64,000 bases of DNA, from assembly GCA_026545225.1 (NCBI GenBank), contig CM048848.1, positions 45,944,806 to 46,008,805 on the forward strand, given 5' to 3'. Both the position numbers and the translations under genes were made by a program. The notes beneath the pieces were generated by a model, which saw only the letters and a list, made by a program, of their open reading frames with translations, was not told where the DNA came from and did no database searches. Positions within the stretch are counted from its first letter, which is position 1; every line of letters begins with the position of its first letter. Shown in pieces: positions 32,336-43,060 of this stretch. The DNA comes from Cornus controversa (lineage: Eukaryota > Streptophyta > Magnoliopsida > Cornales > Cornaceae).

Positions 32336-33405
32336 CACTACAAGAAATTAGGCTTTTAACGACAGACTTTTTACAACAGGCCCGCATAGCCCGTCGTGAA
32401 AGCCAGCTTTCTACGACGGTCCCATATAACCCTTCGTAGAAAGTCACTTTCTACGACGGGCCTATACAGCCCGTTGTAGAAATTAACTTTCTACGAGGGG
32501 CCTTCCAGGCCCGTCCTAGAAAGAGTTTTTCCACAACGGGCCATTGGCTTGTCGTTGGAAGCTTTATATAATATTACAGCCAATGTCTGTCATTGAAAGT
32601 TTTTTTTTTAAAACAAAACAAAAGCCTGTCGATTTCTTCTCATTCTATCTGCCGATTTCTTCTCATTCCACGAAACCCTCGAGAAACCCACTCTCTCTCA
32701 TGCCGATTTAGGATTTCTTCTCACTCCACCAAAGCCCTAATCACATTGCCCTAGTCTTTCCATTTTCCTCACTTACGCCAAGCCCTAATCCCAATCTCAC
32801 TCACCGATCGAAACCCTATCCTATTCTCACTCACCGATTAAAGTTCTAACCTAATCTCTCACCGTTTAGTGAAAGCCCTAACCCTATCTTACTCAATTAT
32901 TTCTGCTCACAAACAGCGCAGAGAACCCTGTACTCACAGGTCGTTAGATTCATACGCAATTTGTAAGGTTAGATTTTCAGTCAAGCTATTGATATTGTAG
33001 TCAAGCTATTGGAGCCCATCAAGAAGTAATTTCTGATCCTATCTTACGGAGACTTCTACCTGGTAATTTTAGTTTACTAATCAATTTCATAATTTTTTCT
33101 CATCTTTTTGCTTTGTTTTATATTTTGTGCTCTGTTTCATTTTTCTTTATTTTTGTCATTTGCTTACATTTTTTTATTTAATTTTTAAACTCTCTAATTG
33201 ACTTCCCCTGTTTATAAATTGAAGTTGGCTGGTGTAGTTGTTGAAGTTACAGGAGGGCATGAGATTCCTTTCCACCCTGGGAGGCAAGTTAATTCTTCTT
33301 TCATTGGCAAAATAAAGGTGTTAATATTCATTCTATGTTGGCAAATTGTTTTGTGGCCTCAATTAATTCTAATGTATACAAGTACTCATTGGTACGTATT
33401 GCTAA
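32336..33405 (+). mobile_element. CACTA fragment carrying gene sequence
   Basis: The left terminus CACTACAAGAAATTAGG is the classic CACTA end. It is followed by four to five subterminal repeats in both orientations (CTTTCTACGACGG and GGCCCGTCGTAGAAAG types) up to about 32600. From about 32640 the sequence changes to UTR-like and exon/intron sequence of an ascorbate peroxidase gene. No matching right terminus (CTTGTAGTG) is present, so the right end is lost. LTR sequence resumes at about 33406. Confidence 0.75.
33006..33287 (+). pseudogene. Captured ascorbate peroxidase exon fragments
   Basis: Exon piece 33006-33062 reads LLEPIKK-stop-FLILSYGDFYL and ends at a GT donor. Exon piece 33225-33287 reads LAGVVVEVTGGHEIPFHPGR, preceded by an AG acceptor and followed by GTTAATTC. 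In cytosolic ascorbate peroxidases these are consecutive exons with the same boundaries (ADFYQ|LAGVV and HPGRE|DK), in a conserved part of the fold. The intron (33063-33224) is retained, so genomic DNA rather than cDNA was captured. A CAA-to-TAA stop, one lost codon and the absence of the rest of the enzyme make it non-functional as a peroxidase. Confidence 0.85.
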
Positions 33406-33469
33406 TCACCCCCTATATGTTTTAATCAAACTTTTACAACCGCTAGCTTCCGCACCATGTAACTCACAA

Positions 33470-34107
33470 TTTGTATCAAATCAGTATTCTCAAATTTGTG
33501 AGTAGTTCCTTGTGAAAGTAATTTTTAAAATAAAAAATTATTTTTGTTTTCAAAACTCATCATTGAATCTAGTGTGAAAGAGGGTATCTCAATTCAATAA
33601 ACTCCTTTGTTTGATGGTTCAAATTATACTTTTGAAAGTTTCACATAAAAGCCTTTCCTAAATTTCAAGGGGAGAGAATATGGATGTCTATTGAGAATGG
33701 ATATAAAATTTCTACCTCTACAACTGGTAGTGAAGATGCCAGTGTAATTATAGAGAAGGATTAGGTAACTTGGTCACCTATTGAGCATGATGACGCAAAT
33801 AATAACAAAAATGGTTTATATGCTATATTCAATTCTGTTGTTCTATTTGAATTTGCTAGAATCTCTGCTTGTTTCACTTCAAAAGAAGTATGGGGTATTA
33901 TTCAAGTAACTCATGAAGGTACTACCAAGATAAGGAAGTCAAAGTGACAAATAAGTTGTGCTAACCTTGTTGAAAGAATTCTATCTTTTCAGGTTGTCAG
34001 AAAAATCATGAGGTCACTTCTTGATAGGTTTCAAGCTAAGTTGGAAGCCTTAGATGAAAGTAGAAATATTGATACAATGGATGTGGCAGAATTAGTTGGA
34101 TCTATTC
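33470..34107 (+). pseudogene. Copia gag N-terminal half
   Basis: Decayed UBN2-type gag, readable as AFPKFQGERIWMSIENGYK, NGLYAIFNSVVLFEFARIS and KEVWGIIQVTHEGTTK, then IMRSLLDRFQAKLEALDE. Several stops and frame changes are present. A 2.78-kb solo LTR interrupts it after the codons for ELVGSI; the reading resumes at 36888. Confidence 0.85.
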
Positions 34108-36887
34108 TATAAAGCCCCGGTTTTTCGACTCCCAGAAGATCGGAGGTTAACCCGTCCATTATGCCCAATGGATCATCTTTGCCCTCAATTACCATGGAAG
34201 CTTAGCTCTATTCTTGTACATAGATGTGCACAACTCCACTTTATCCAATCCCAATGGGCCCTACCTTAAGTCATATCACCTTAGTGGGGATTTTATTTAT
34301 CTACACTCTCATGAATCACTCACTTCCAAGACTCAACACTTTGTGTGTTTGGAATTTGAAACTAAGACCTACACCATTGGATAAAAAATCCAAAAATATT
34401 CAATTCAAAAAAAACCATACTCAATTTCGATTTAAAACGAAGAAGTTATGCCCGATTGAAGTTTGGGCAAATTTTGGCGCATGCTGTGAATAGTGACTTC
34501 GATCCATCGAAATGATAATTTCGATACATCAAACAAGTATTGACCAAAAATAGCTCTCAGAACTTTTACATTCCAAAATCCTGCAGGCTTTTCGATCCAT
34601 CAAACTAAACATTTCGATGCATTGAAGCTTCGATGCATCAAGCTGGGCATTTCGATGCATCAAACTACCCAAAAACTGCAACTTTGCAAATGGTCATTTT
34701 TGACCTTCTAAGCCCTTTCTACCCACATAATCCATTCTTACAACCTCTAAATCATACAAGAAATGAGTTTACATCATTCACAAGTTCTAAATCATGCTCA
34801 TAATTAAATCATATGCCAAAATGAGTCATTCTCCATCATAAACATATTCCAATTTATATTGAAAACATGCCATCACTACATTAGTCTATCAAATAAAACT
34901 TGATGCTCTTACTAAGCATTACATAAACAAGTCCATAGTCCAAGCATACACACAAGTTACATTTATCCAAAATATAATTACAACTTAAAGAGAAAGAACT
35001 CGTGCCACAAGCCGGCATAGATAGCCACAAAATATACAATATCCAAAATATAGTAAAATGCTACTATAACTCCACTTGGACACTCATGTCCCATCTGTCA
35101 TTGGCGCCTTATCTGTAAAAGAGTTTGGAATAAAGGGGTGAGCATAATAGCGGCTCAGTAGAAATACCCCAACCCATCTAAGTGCTGACTCGACATGACC
35201 TACATGAATGCATGTCACTACATTACATGTATCATTCAACATACATCATGCTCGTTCACAACAATGCAAATATAAAAGAATGTATTAAACACATATCATG
35301 CTTCATAATTTTAAAAAAATAAAATAACATCATTCACTTGTCTCTCTCTCGGACTCAACCTGATACCCTAACATGATTCTTGACCAACCATGTGACCGAG
35401 ACACTTCCCAAGAAATTACAGAATCCATCATCGAGAATTCACTCCTCTGAGGTGATTAGACCATTTCAAGACTCTCACTGAGAACCACATCCTCCTAGGT
35501 GATTAGATAGTTTCAAATTTTGTCACCAACAATTCACTCCTCCGAGGTGATTAGATAGTTCCAGAATAAGTCACCGAGAATTCACTCCTCCGAGGTGATT
35601 TAAATAGTTCCAGAATAAGTCATCGAGAATTCACTCCTCCGAGGTGATTAGACTGTTCATGACCATCATCGAGCGTTTGTTGCTCTAAGTGAACAGCTTG
35701 TTCTACCAGCTTTCCCATTTTCCTCACAACAGCCCTATTCATGCATTTCGAGCATAAAATGATTAAGCATACAAGATTCATGCTTTATGATGTATAAGCT
35801 AGTTATAAAAGTACGTAGCATGCATTTCACCTCCTCAAAGTCACAAGTATGATTACTTATACATTTTACGACTAGCATACAAGTCATATATGCTCACAAA
35901 ATTCACATAAGCACCTTTGAAACATGCTTCACTAAGGCACGCATTTTCTACACAAAGATAGCATGCATTTAACTCATATACCATCACATAGCACATTTAT
36001 GCTCATTTACCACATTTTCACATAAGTGCACAAATCTAGTATATAAGCATACATGCCAAGTCCTCTCATTCATTTCTCCATATATCATGCATACTACTAT
36101 ATACATACCCATTGAACATAAGAGATCAAAGAGAAGTAGAAAACAACCACATCTCACCCCTCTTACCACTCTAAAACATGCAATACACATTCCTAATTCT
36201 CACCGTTTCTCTCAAAACCTTAGAATCGATAATTAAATGGGAAAAGAAACCCCTACCTCGAAATTGAAGGCCTTCCAAGTACTTCACCAAATTTCTAGCG
36301 ACGTCTAACTTGCCAGATCACAATTTTGTTCGGTTCAAACCAAAGCTCTTGTCATCCCTTACGTATCTCCCTTCTTCGGTGAAACCCGAATCAAGGCCGA
36401 ACGACTCTGAAATATAGATAGAAGGTGGAGAGGAGAAGAGGGAAATGCTAGAGAGAGAAGGATCCATGTGAAATGTCTGGGATCACCCTCAGCCATATAT
36501 TTAAATGGCATCTTGGTGCGAAAAATGACTAAAATGCCCTTGGGCCACTTAACATACCTTTCCGAACTCCATTTTTGATTTTAAAAACTCCCACAGTCTC
36601 AAAATCACTTTCTCTATTATCTAAACATTTAATCTAAATCATTCCCAAAAATAAATATTTTTGAGAATTTTATGAATTTTCGGGCCGACTTATGACCATA
36701 TCCCGGGCCCTAGTTTGACCAAACAGTCAAACTTCTTCAAATCTTTCAAAAACTTCCTAAAACCCTTAAAACAGTTACCAAACATTTTTTCCACACTCAA
36801 AACATCTTAAACACCACTCAAAATGCATTTATGACAATTATAATATGAAAAATGCAAAATCGGTCAAAATTGGTCACGGTCTCTACA
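34108..36887 (-). repeat. Solo LTR, chromovirus-like
   Basis: Clean insertion with 5-bp duplication TATTC at 34103-34107 and 36888-36892. On the minus strand it starts TGTAGAGACCGTGACC and ends CCGGGGCTTTATA (CTTTACA expected). The length of 2780 bp and these ends resemble LTRs of plant Tekay/Del-type chromoviruses. No internal region remains. It contains a cluster of TCGATNNATCGA words (34500-34670) and a tandem repeat (35395-35660). Confidence 0.82.
35395..35660. repeat. Tandem repeat, about 56 bp x 4-5
   Basis: GAGAATTCACTCCTCCGAGG followed by TGATTAGATAGTTCCAGAAT recurs with small differences, inside the solo LTR. Confidence 0.85.
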
Positions 36888-36892
36888 TATTC

Positions 36893-38330
36893 AAACTTTT
36901 GAGATGAAATATCCAAAACTTCAGATATCAAAAAATTTAACTTTAAAATCATCAAAGACTTCTAAGTCTTCATAATTTTCAAATATTTTAAAATTTTCAA
37001 AAATTGAAGTTGAAAAGGTTGAAAGTTTTGAATATGATTCAGATAATGATGTTGCACTCCTAACTAAAAAATTTAGGAAGATCCTTAAATATGAAAAAGA
37101 TAAAAATTTTAAGAAAGAAAATCCTTCTAAATTTTTTAGTCAAGGCTCATCATCTAAAGGTAAGGATAAGAAGGAAAAAGAAGTTGATGACTTTAAGGAT
37201 TATAAAATCACTTGTTGGACATGTAGTGGTAAAGGTCACAAATCTACTCAATGTCCAAGTCCTAAGAAGAATAGCTTTAGTGAAAAAAAATTAAAAATAT
37301 AAAAAGAAAGCCATAAAAGTTATGATTTCTGAGTCCGATTCTCCTAATTCTGATAATGATTCTTCTGTTGAGAATAATGATCTTACTTTTGATTTTTTTA
37401 TTTGATGATGATACTGCAATTGATTATTCTTCTATTGTAGGTGAAATAGAGAAGTATACAACTCTAAGTCAAGTTAAGTCTTATGATTCTGAAGACGAAG
37501 AAAGAGAAAAACTAACCAAGGAAGAATTATCCAAAACTTTCGATAAGTTGTTTACTGAAACTTTTAATGTCAAAAGAGCCTACAAAAAGCAATCTAAGAA
37601 GTTGGAGATGGTGGAAATTTAAAGAGAATCTCCGATAAAAGAAAGTGAGAAGATCTAGAAGATGATTGAAAAGAACAAATCAAAAATTCTGAATCTTCAT
37701 AGCAAAGTTAAGATTCTTGAGAGCGAGGTAAGTCAAGCTATTTTTACTAGGGATACTCTTGTTGCTAGAATTGATTTTCTTGAGCTTGAATTGAAAATTC
37801 ACAAAAGAAATGAAGTGTTTTTACTTCTGGACATATTAAGCTTGATAGCATGATTAGTGTTGGTAAGTATGTAAGAGATAAGACTGGACTAGGTTATAAT
37901 GGGTCATCATCTAAGGGTCAAACTATCTTTATAAAACCCAAGAACTTGAATTTGTCTACACTCAAACCTAAGCTACAAGTTGAATCTATTTATGCTAATG
38001 TTGTGTCTAATGTGCTTTATTGTACTTTTTGTGGCAAACATGGACATAGTCAACACTATTGCTATTAGAAGAGAAAATATTCTAATTCTAATTTTTATGT
38101 GCATAATTGTTTTGTAAAGAATAGAGTTAATTCTAGAAAGTCATATAATTAGAACAAACCCAAAAATTCTCTAAGCTAAAAATAATTCAAATAAAAAAAA
38201 ATGTTTTCGTTTTTCCACAATACTTTTCTGATGGTTTGCATGTTAAAATAATTTGGATGAAAAAGGAATATTTGGAGAAGTTTATTCCTAATAGGTCTTT
38301 GGGTGCAAAACCCCCTAACTTAGGTCATTA
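36893..38330 (+). pseudogene. Copia gag C-terminal half with two zinc knuckles
   Basis: Continuation of the split gag. The first CCHC knuckle CWTCSGKGHKSTQC is at 37213-37254. A coiled, acidic/lysine-rich stretch follows (37356-37850), then a second CCHC, CTFCGKHGHSQHYC, at about 38026-38067. It ends at the stop near 38330 with no protease, integrase or reverse transcriptase after it. The same end occurs in the minus-strand copy (19848-20765), so the family is gag-only rather than randomly truncated. At least five frame or stop lesions are present. Confidence 0.8.
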
Positions 38331-39746
38331 AGATCTTTATGGTCATGGACTGAGCTTATATTTTTTATTTATTTTTCATTGGACCATATCTTTTTCGTGT
38401 AGGTTAGTATTTTATTTTTATATGATAATCATGTTAATATAAAAATCATATTTTTCTATAAAATAATGTGAATTATCTATATTTTTGTTTAAGTTCACTT
38501 TGATTTGTGAATACATAATTGGGACTATTAGTTTATCAATGGATGAAGCACTTGAGTCTATGATCTAAGCAAAGATGACTAATGTGCCTTATTTATTTTT
38601 ATTTAGTGGTGAATCTTTTGAATCCATACAATTTGTGCATTAGTCCAATTCTGAAAAAATTGATTAAAAACTAATGTGAAGTTGAATAAAGTATATTGTA
38701 TGAGTAGTATTGAGGGCTAAATTGATCAATAAAAAAATTGAAAAGAAAATATTTTATTTTTATTTAGCAGAAAAAGAAAAAGAAAAAATCATAAAAAAGA
38801 ACTACTCAAAATCTAAGACAAAAAAGAAAAGGCTACCTTTAGGATTTGTTCGAAGCTACCACTACGACAAAATCTCCAATGAGATATCAAATAAATAAGT
38901 TATTTTGAGAAAATAACTGGATCGCCGTAAGAGTGTAAACCACCGTCTTAAAAATAAAAAAAAATAAAATTCAATATTTAATTTGATCATATGTGATTTT
39001 ATTTGCATCCAATGTGTTTTAGAAGATGAACAAAGAAATTTGATTAATTTTGGACACAGTTGGATTGCACATACACATTTGAATTTAGTAGATAAATTTT
39101 TAAATTTTTATAAATGATGTTATATTGGAAATGAAGTTGTGATTATGAATTTAATGATGAATTGTATTGGTGAATTTATGGGTTTTAAAATTATGTTTTT
39201 TGTGAATCTTCCTGAATTATTTCAAAAATTTTAGAACTCATTATTATTTTATGTGAAAAGTTAATTTTAATGATTGCATGATTATTATATCTTATTTTAT
39301 ATTTACATATATAAAAATTTAAAAAGATTTTTCTATTTTCAGATTTTTTGGAATTTATTTTTATTTGTCGTGCATTTTTATCATTATTTTTTTAAACAAA
39401 TTTGCATTGAAGGTCAAAGCTAGTCAAAATTGGTCAACAGACAAATTTGAACCACCTTGGACTGGTCCAAAGGGGTTTTTATAGTGCATGTGAGTACATT
39501 GTGTCTAAACCCACTTTCTCTATCTAGTTGTGCACTCTCACTCTCATTTGCATCAACTTTCATCATACTTGCATGTTTCATATCTACATCATAATGGTTT
39601 AATTTTGTGGTTGATTTGTGATTGAAATTGGTGGAAGGGATTATCTTTAGAGGATTTGTGTTGATTTTGGGATATTTGACTATCAAAGTTTCATTTATGC
39701 TTATGTTTTCAAAGGTTGCACACCAAGTGTTTGTGAAAATTTCTCA
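38331..39746 (+). other. Non-coding interior of the gag-only Copia element
   Basis: 38331-38880 is shared with the minus-strand copy (19860-20340) and non-coding. 38900-39620 is not. The latter includes the palindrome TTGGACTGGTCCAA at about 39460 close to a TATA-like TTTTTATAGTGC, the same word that marks this family's LTRs. Confidence 0.5.
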
Positions 39747-40873
39747 ATGGCTTTTACATTGTTGTTTTGCATTCCTCTCATTGTGGCAATGGCTGGTGGA
39801 TCAAGGAGGCCAAAAGTTGATGTTTCTCTTACACCGGAATGTAACATTATCTTCACTTTTAATCACTTTGATGAAGAAGGTATCTTTGAAAATTATAGGA
39901 AAATTACCGGTTGTAGGGCAATGAGATGTGAAAGAAGCTTTGATTTGAAAATCATTTGGCAAGGATATCACTTGGATTTTGTTCATTATTTCAGAGAGAA
40001 TGGTTGGAGTCCTTTAGCTAATCTAGGCAAAGGTTGGTTCCCAACATGGTTCATTACTTCTATGGCAATGTGCTTGCTTATAGTGAAAAGAATTGTGGAT
40101 GATTATGAAGTGCTTTGGGACTGAAATCAATGTGACAACCAGATTACTTTATGAGGGTATTAATGTTCCAGAGACTAAAGATGGTTTAATTCTTTCATAT
40201 GATAGAACTGAGGAGAACATACCAAGCATGGAAACAATCATTCATAAGTTATGTGAACCTAATGCTCCATTGCATTAGAATAAAGTTCTTAGTGCTTATA
40301 TCACTGACAATGTCTCTGCTCTAAATTTAATTGTGTCTTATACTCTTGATCCTTATGATCATAAGAGTAATTTCTAAGGCATAGAGGTGAAATTTTATAT
40401 CACATTGTGAATGGTGACAAGATTAATGTGTCTGCTACTATTTGAGGACAATGATTCAAGAGTTTAATGATTACAAGCCTGCCAATGCTTTGTCATTCCC
40501 ATAGATCATTATGAAAATTCTTAAGGCAAAAAAAGTGTACATTTCTTTGAATGTATTAGTTGAAAAGCCAAAAGGAAAGTTTATGACTTCTAATGTTAAG
40601 TCTTCAATTACCAATAAGATGAAGGAAAGATCGCAGAAAGAGGCTTCTAGGCAAGATGTTATTGAAGATGTGAATGAAGATAAGGATAATACTCCAATTC
40701 CTAGAATTTATGTTCCTAATTTCAATTGTGTTTTAACTGCTTGTCAGCACAATCAATTCATGAGAAATTTTGATAGGTACACGAAGAAAAAGTTCTTGAA
40801 GCTTAAAGCATTGATTAGGAAAGCTATTCCAAGGAGTTCTAGAGGTGATGGTGATGAAGAGGATGATGATTAG
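39747..40873 (+). pseudogene. Second reading frame of the Copia element (plant transposon-protein-like)
   Basis: A decayed protein gene in three frames: 39747-40124 (possible starts at 39747 or at MAGGSRRPK, 39789), then 40093-40278 and beyond, then 40511-40873 with a charged, acidic C-terminus. Readable parts include GIFENYRKITGCRAMRCERS, FRENGWSPLANLGKGWFPTW and RLLYEGINVPETKDG. The order (aromatic-rich domain, repeated hydrophobic helices, acidic tail) reminds me of the 'putative plant transposon protein' domain carried by non-autonomous plant retroelements. The match is by pattern only. Two frameshifts and at least two stops are present. Confidence 0.5.
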
Positions 40874-41488
40874 GTCTTGGAGTTTTAAACCTAGTTAGTT
40901 TCTTTTGCTAGACTTATGTGCTTGCATGTTATGTCTAGAGTTCTATGTTTATTTGGATGGACATGTTTATGTTTATGTTTATACTATCTCATCTATGTTT
41001 CTTTTGGATATTTTATCTGTAACTTCATATTACTTTTGCTACTTGTACTTGTGTGCTTCAAATGGATTTGATGTTCTTATTTGCTCACTTAATCATCTTG
41101 TGATTAGTTTCTCTCTTGTTTCCCTTGTTCTTACTTTGTCAATTTGTTCCAAAAATAGGGAGATATGATATGAATTCATATGTATTGAATGATATTTGGG
41201 AGAGAACTAGTATACTTGATATGGTTACATGATTAAGGGGGAGTTGATTTCTGATCATGATATCATTATATTTTCTTGATTAAGCTTTCATAGGCAATGT
41301 TGTTTGCATGATGTGCAATTTTTATAGGTTTTTTGCATATACTACTTATGAAGCTCGCTTGTGATACTCTGAGCTCTTCAAGTTATGTTTTCCATTGTAT
41401 TTTTGGGAGATGTTTGGGACATCTTGTAATCTGATTTTTCTAGTGGGTTAGGTTATGATTGTCTAGAGTGATTTTGTCCCGACATTGC
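40874..41488 (+). other. 3' untranslated part of the Copia element
   Basis: Non-coding and T-rich, leading to the polypurine tract. A hydrophobic frame at 40905-41168 has no conserved content. Confidence 0.5.
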
Positions 41489-41501
41489 CAAAGGGGGAGA
41501 T
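41489..41501 (+). other. Polypurine tract
   Basis: CCAAAGGGGGAGAT immediately before the LTR start TGTGACGTATA; ATTGCCAAAGGGGGAGATTG is the customary sequence at this place in plant Copia elements. Confidence 0.9.
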
Positions 41502-42002
41502 TGTGACGTATATTTTTTGTAATTGACAATCTTCTGTGTCAAAATTAAATATGATCGGGTTGTAATATTTTATTTATATTCTTGTAATTGATCATGTAAT
41601 TGAAGTCTTAGAGTAAGCATAGTGTTCAACACTAACAATGTAAATAATATTCTAAGGCATGAGGCTTGACACTTTGAAAGAAAACATCAATGTGTTGAAT
41701 AAGGATTTGATCGATATAAGTTTCAGATGGTTTTAATTGCATGTGGACATCATCAATCAAGTATGAGAGTCACGTAGTCCAGGTGAAGTGGTGAGAACAC
41801 ATATATTTCAAAACGGGAGGTTCCGACCTTGAAAATTAAGGTTTTCAGACTATTTTTAAAAAAATTCAATGTTGGACCAGTCCAGCTTAAACCTGGACTG
41901 GTTTATGAAGTCTCAAGACTTCAATCCTTATAAAATAGAGCCTTGGACTAGTAGAGGTATAGGCTAGACTGACCAAGCCCACTGATATGGCTTTTTGGTT
42001 TC
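41502..42002 (+). repeat. 3' LTR of gag-only Copia element, truncated
   Basis: Matches the beginning of the LTR at 31051 (TGTAATTGACAATCTTC, AAGCATAGTGTTCAACAC) for about 500 bases, then ends abruptly at an Athila-like gag segment. The rest of the LTR is missing, so no target duplication can be checked. Confidence 0.85.
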
Positions 42003-43060
42003 TCTCAATCTTAGGGAGAACAATTCTATGAGACATGAGAGAGATTTATGGACCTTTTTTGGAATTGTCTTCATCACCAAGTTCCAAAATAAAAGTCAGT
42101 CTAGTGTTTCTTTGAGGGGCTGACAAAAGGTAACAGACAGATGGTGGATGCATCATGTGAGGGCACTTTTATATTGAAAAGTGAAGATGAAGCATGGACT
42201 TTGTTCGAGAACCTCAATGACAATTCTTTACAATATGTGCATTCATCTCGTTCAAGCAGACCGTTCAATTCTAATACAAAGAAGGCTGATGGTATTTTTG
42301 ATATTGGTTTTGCAGATGATATGTTTACAATTATAGATGCTGTGGCACAGAGAGTGGGGCAACTCATAGAGGCCGGTCAAGTTCTTAATCCATCTTTAAA
42401 TCCTTATATTTTTGGGTCATGTGATTTTTACTCGAGTCATATGCACCATGTGAATAATTGTCCTTCAATTTGGCAGTTTGTTGATCTACCACAAGAGCAA
42501 GTGTAGACTACATTTTATAGACCGACAAATAATTCAGATACCAACACTTATAATTCAACATGGAGGAATCAAGGGGTGGCAAATCAGCCCACTTTTTAAC
42601 CTCAGAACTATGTGCCTCCACAACCATATAAAACTCAAGTTCTTATGCCACGAAAGAATTTAGCTCTTGAAAACAAAGTGACGCTTGCCCTAGAAAAACT
42701 TGAGAAGCTAGATTCTATTGTTAAAACAGTTTAAGCCACTGCTCAACTGGTTCACCCTCATTCTCAATCGATTACTAAACTGGAATCTCAGTTTAAACAA
42801 CTTGGAGGATTCTGATTGAGCCACTTCTCCCTCTTTCTAGCATTCCTCCGGTGCCATTATTGGAGTCTCCTCCATGGTTAGAATTGCAACATCTTCTTTC
42901 AAAGCTGAGATATGTGTTGTTAAAATCCAATGGGACCATTCCGGTTACTTTGAGTTCGGCACAAGGAAGTGAAGATCATATAGGGGGGGCGATGTTAAAT
43001 CTCCTCGAGCAATATTGCATCGGGTGAACCTTGAATTGAAGTTGGTGAACATCGCCTACA
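42003..43060 (+). pseudogene. Athila-type Gypsy gag and start of pol, deleted
   Basis: Gag is readable as CFFEGLTKGNRQMVDASCEG then DEAWTLFENLNDNSLQYV, homologous to 46980-47236, with TGG-to-stop changes. Further on, PPWLELQHLLSKLRYVLL and NGTIPVTLSSA correspond to the segment just before reverse transcriptase in Athila pol. The rest of pol is deleted: within 40 codons the sequence reaches an end-of-element phrase (TDVNSGVF). The N-terminal gag is missing at the junction with the Copia LTR. Confidence 0.75.

Larger units (their letters stand above)
31051..33468 (+). repeat. 5' LTR of gag-only Copia element, with nested CACTA fragment
   Basis: Starts TGTCACGTATATTTTGGTAA and ends TGTAACTCACA, directly followed by a decayed primer site (TTGTATCAAATC). 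The first 500 bases match the 3' LTR at 41502. About 1.07 kb of foreign DNA (32336-33405) interrupts it; without that the LTR is about 1.35 kb, like the copy at 18518-19847. GGACTGATCC-type palindromes lie at 31425-31530. Confidence 0.85.
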
